Of a stretch of 8,690 nucleotides of DNA, positions 6,511 through 8,690 are shown piece by piece. The stretch's first letter is position 1. Each line of letters starts with the position of its first letter. The DNA is from Oscillospiraceae bacterium. GTDB taxonomy: Bacteria > Bacillota > Clostridia > Oscillospirales > Ruminococcaceae. The translations under genes and the position numbers were made by a program. The notes beneath the pieces were generated by a model. That model was not told the DNA's origin, did not search any database, and saw only the letters and a program-made list of their open reading frames with translations. Location: the NCBI GenBank assembly GCA_022511485.1, contig JAFLUJ010000029.1, positions 1 to 8,690 of the forward strand. Direction: 5' to 3'.

Positions 6511-7539
6511 TCAGCCTTCCTCCGATGAATTAATAGTATCGTTAAAGTCAGCAAGCATTTCGGACTCGGATTCCAGCTCACGGAAAAACAATTCCAGCTT
6601 TATATCAAGGAAGCTATTGTCCGACGGAACAAGATCCTGCGGCTTCAAGCCTCTTATATATTTTTGCATTGCCTTTTGCAGAGCCTTTTCAGTGTCGTGC
6701 AGTCTGTCTATCCTCTCATTGGTCTTTTCAATGAAATTATCCAGAGTAAGACCCTCTCTGCTGAACAGCGAATTATTCTCCCCCGAATAAGGTACATTCT
6801 CATTTGTTATAGATGAAAACATTTTTGCATATTTGTTGAATTTTCTGCTCAGTATGTCTCCCCAATTGCCCAGAGCTTCGCCCTCCTGAGACCTGCTTTG
6901 CAGCTCATCGGATGAAACACCCAGTATTTCACCGATGTCTGCTGTTCCCTCAGCATATTCATCTTCCGAAATACTTGCGATATAGTCTTCATATTCAACC
7001 TCTCCGGTATATCTTCCGATATACTTGTCATATGTCCTTGATTCAGCTTTGGACATGGCTTCCATCAGGTCGCTTCTTGATATATATCCCTTATTTAAAT
7101 TTTTTCCCGCAGCAGCTATCCAGCCATATCTGTCCCTGGCAATGTATATCTTATCCCCGTAGGTTCTATCGAGTATATCCTGATAATACTTCCGTTCATT
7201 CTGATACTTTTCAACGCCCTTTATACCAGCCTCTGAACGGTTGACCTCATCCCGGATCATTTTCTTCATTTCCCAGTAGCTTGCCGAAGCCTTTTCAAAA
7301 TTGCTGTATCCTGCCATTTCACTTGCTTCGCGGATCATCTGCTCCACCTGAGCCTTTTCTGCTTCGCTTGCTTCAAGATACCTTTGACCGAATCTGCTCA
7401 GATCAAGCTTGTCATACCTTCTGATCCCGGATAACGGTGCAGGAGCATTGTTTCCCGCCGTCTTATTATTCTGTGCAGCACCTGTCCCCATGGCTGCCTT
7501 CAAGCTATTTGCATTAAAATTTGCACCATTGATCGTCAT
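6511..7539 (-). CDS. Unknown soluble protein, second gene of a sigma-28 operon
   Basis: This 342-residue protein matches no family I recognise. It begins MTINGANFNANSLKAAMG, followed by a Gly/Ala/Asn/Pro-rich stretch to about residue 37, which looks flexible. Then come helical, charged segments (about 48-130), a more compact part with KIYIARDRYGWIAAAG (about 130-145), a strongly acidic region (about 178-225) and a C-terminal helical part with likely coiled coil (about 265-305). There is no signal peptide, membrane helix or cysteine. An unordered N-terminus, no cysteine and helical ends are common in flagellar-export substrates, but this is only suggestive. ATG 7539 has GAGGGGG eight bases upstream. 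It lies 42 bases after the preceding unknown gene with no terminator between, so both should share the sigma-28 promoter. Confidence 0.85.
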   Translation of the reverse strand: MTINGANFNANSLKAAMGTGAAQNNKTAGNNAPAPLSGIRRYDKLDLSRFGQRYLEASEAEKAQVEQMIREASEMAGYSNFEKASASYWEMKKMIRDEVNRSEAGIKGVEKYQNERKYYQDILDRTYGDKIYIARDRYGWIAAAGKNLNKGYISRSDLMEAMSKAESRTYDKYIGRYTGEVEYEDYIASISEDEYAEGTADIGEILGVSSDELQSRSQEGEALGNWGDILSRKFNKYAKMFSSITNENVPYSGENNSLFSREGLTLDNFIEKTNERIDRLHDTEKALQKAMQKYIRGLKPQDLVPSDNSFLDIKLELFFRELESESEMLADFNDTINSSEEG

Positions 7540-7581
7540 AATGAGTTCCCCCTCTTTTTGACAATTACGCTATTTCAGATC

Positions 7582-8520
7582 TCAGCGGAACAGATCCTCA
7601 TTGCTGAGCCAGTAGTCATAGTCACCTGCCGATGCCGTCCTTGACGCAAACGCTGCTTTCAGAGTGTATCTGCTGTTTTTCGTCAGCGTCGGGTCAGCTT
7701 TTGTTCCAAGCTTGATATTTCCGTCATTAGTGTAGATTCCCTTTCCGTCATATCCCATATGAGAAACATTATTGGAGATCCCCTCATCAGAAAGTAATCT
7801 TTTTATCATGGCAGCAAGCTGCTTTGAGGGAAATCCATAGGATTTCTGTGCATCAAAGCTTCTGTTGAACTTCTCGGCACTGAGTGCCTTTTGCAGAAGT
7901 GAATTTGCTCCTCCGATATTTCCTTTTTCATCTATATACAGCTTTGAAATATCCTGTCCGAAACACTTTTTAAGCGCATTTGCAAATTCAGGATAATAGG
8001 AAGGAGCTATATTGCCATTCATTATTCCTGAGCTTTTTCCGATATAGTCCAGCGTGCCCGTCTTATCCATTCCATCCAGTACCGCCTGAAGACTATCCCG
8101 GTATTTTTCGTCGGATATACTCGTAATTACAGCCTTATCGGAGTTAATATCGTAGTCAAACTCAAAGCTTATGTCCTTTGGTATTCCAGCAGCTCTGAGC
8201 TTTTTTTCAAGGCTGCTGTTAAATTTTTCACAGGTATCTGTCAGATCCTTTAAATTCTTGCTTGCTCTTAAATTATAATCATTCGTATTTGCAGACGACG
8301 TCCCCGTCTGAAACTTATCTGCTATGCTTCCTGTTTGTCCGTTCTTGATCGCACCCTTGAAAGAATTCAACGCATTTGGCAATTTACCGGAATAGACCTT
8401 TGCATCAAGGCTTTTTCTGAGCGCAAAGCGATTTACGCCTTTTATTCCCAGTCTTGCAGCAGAATATATTTTAGAGGTCAACTGGTAATTCCTTCCTCCG
8501 CCGCCTATTCTCATTGACAT
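7582..8520 (-). CDS. Unknown soluble protein, first gene of a sigma-28 operon
   Basis: This 312-residue protein is also unrecognised. It starts MSMRIGGGGRNYQLTSKIYSAARLG, then a basic N-terminal region (to about 60), a Ser/Thr/Asn-rich linker (about 62-80) and a folded-looking remainder with a segment FEFDYDINSDKAVITSISDE (about 119-138). The C-terminus is DYDYWLSNEDLFR. It has no signal peptide or membrane helix and only two cysteines. I chose ATG 8520 because AGAGGTG lies nine bases upstream; an in-frame GTG at 8530-8532 overlaps that ribosome site and is rejected. ATG 8514 is another possible start. The upstream sigma-28 promoter places it in the motility regulon. It could be a secreted flagellar-associated protein or a cytoplasmic accessory; nothing in the sequence decides this. 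Confidence 0.85.
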   Translation of the reverse strand: MSMRIGGGGRNYQLTSKIYSAARLGIKGVNRFALRKSLDAKVYSGKLPNALNSFKGAIKNGQTGSIADKFQTGTSSANTNDYNLRASKNLKDLTDTCEKFNSSLEKKLRAAGIPKDISFEFDYDINSDKAVITSISDEKYRDSLQAVLDGMDKTGTLDYIGKSSGIMNGNIAPSYYPEFANALKKCFGQDISKLYIDEKGNIGGANSLLQKALSAEKFNRSFDAQKSYGFPSKQLAAMIKRLLSDEGISNNVSHMGYDGKGIYTNDGNIKLGTKADPTLTKNSRYTLKAAFASRTASAGDYDYWLSNEDLFR

Positions 8521-8551
8521 AATAAATGACACCTCTTTTTATTCTTCGTCA

Positions 8552-8589
8552 GACTGTTATATAAAAATAATACTATATATAACACAGTC
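8552..8589 (-). promoter_or_regulatory. 5'-end hairpin in the leader of the sigma-28 operon
   Basis: On the minus strand GACTGT/ACAGTC and TATATA/TATATA pair into a 12-bp stem with a 2-base bulge and a 12-base loop; an alternative register gives 9 bp without interruption (TGTTATATA / TATATAACA). It starts only about five bases after the predicted transcription start and leaves the ribosome site at 8533-8540 free. Such 5' stem-loops are known to protect Gram-positive mRNAs from decay. An operator function is the alternative. Confidence 0.5.
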
Positions 8590-8600
8590 CTTTACTATAT

Positions 8601-8627
8601 ATATCGGCAGGAAATTTAAAAACTTTA
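8601..8627 (-). promoter_or_regulatory. Sigma-28 (SigD/FliA) promoter of the two-gene unknown operon
   Basis: On the minus strand TAAA (8624-8627) and GCCGATAT (8601-8608) are separated by exactly 15 bases. This matches the sigma-D consensus of Bacillus subtilis and related Firmicutes (TAAA-N14 to 16-GCCGATAT). The bases after TAAA are GTTT, as in the extended form. Transcription should start near 8594, about 74 bases before the first start codon. I see no competing sigma-A promoter of similar quality here. Confidence 0.85.
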
Positions 8628-8666
8628 GTATTTTTTGAAAAAAAATTTATTGTATATAATAAGAAT

Positions 8667-8690
8667 CCACCGGCTTAGCCGGTGGTTTTT
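8667..8690. terminator. Perfect GC-rich hairpin with T-run at the window end
   Basis: CCACCGGC / GCCGGTGG form an 8-bp perfect stem with loop TTA, followed on the plus strand by TTTTT up to the window edge. No plus-strand gene lies before it. It most likely ends a minus-strand gene outside the window, where the trailing bases are ATTCTT, and can work in both directions. A hairpin of this type can also be the subterminal end of an IS200/IS605-like element, which the window is too short to test. Confidence 0.5.

Noticed and set aside
6849..7244. Small open frames on both strands inside the second unknown gene
   Set aside because: They lack ribosome sites and overlap a long open frame with good start signals, so they are shadows.

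Overview
The window looks like chromosome of a low- to mid-GC Gram-positive gut or rumen bacterium, probably a Ruminococcus-like member of the Oscillospiraceae. The evidence is strong AGGAGG-type ribosome binding sites, TATAAT and extended -10 promoters, TPM/zinc-ribbon and XRE-AbrB families typical of Firmicutes, and a free-standing sortase-type sorting signal. The genus is inference only. Gene density is high, no stretch over about 200 bases lacks a gene, and I see no rRNA, tRNA, CRISPR array or complete mobile element.

Left part (1-3720), all minus strand. A 312-residue protein related to peptidase U32 (2696-3634) has its own candidate promoter and is followed by two tandem hairpins. Next comes a soluble 795-residue diguanylate cyclase (106-2493). 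In it a LacI-type sugar-binding domain without its DNA-binding part, a GAF-like region and a coiled coil lead into an intact GGDEF domain with an allosteric I-site. It should turn a cytoplasmic small-molecule signal into c-di-GMP.

Middle part (3730-6490). A strong extended -10 promoter drives a compact minus-strand operon: a 45-residue protein that is little more than a sortase-like anchor (IPDTG, membrane helix, KKKK), a double zinc-ribbon membrane protein resembling Bacillus YdjG, and a secreted TPM-domain protein resembling YdjH that overlaps it by 4 bases. Divergent to it is an XRE-AbrB regulator with its own promoter. The end of the regulator gene overlaps the start of a decayed, frameshifted acyltransferase-3 remnant, and a terminator follows immediately.

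Right part (6511-8690), minus strand. Two soluble proteins of unknown family form an operon. Upstream is a textbook sigma-28 (SigD/FliA) promoter, TAAA-N15-GCCGATAT, and a long hairpin lies almost at the predicted 5' end of the message. This ties the two unknown proteins to the late flagellar/motility regulon and is the most interesting signal in the window. Neither has a signal peptide or membrane helix, so they may be flagellar-export substrates or cytoplasmic motility accessories. A perfect hairpin with a T-run ends the window.

A c-di-GMP synthase and a sigma-28 operon in one window would fit control of a motile/sessile switch, but they are separate transcription units and the link is speculative.
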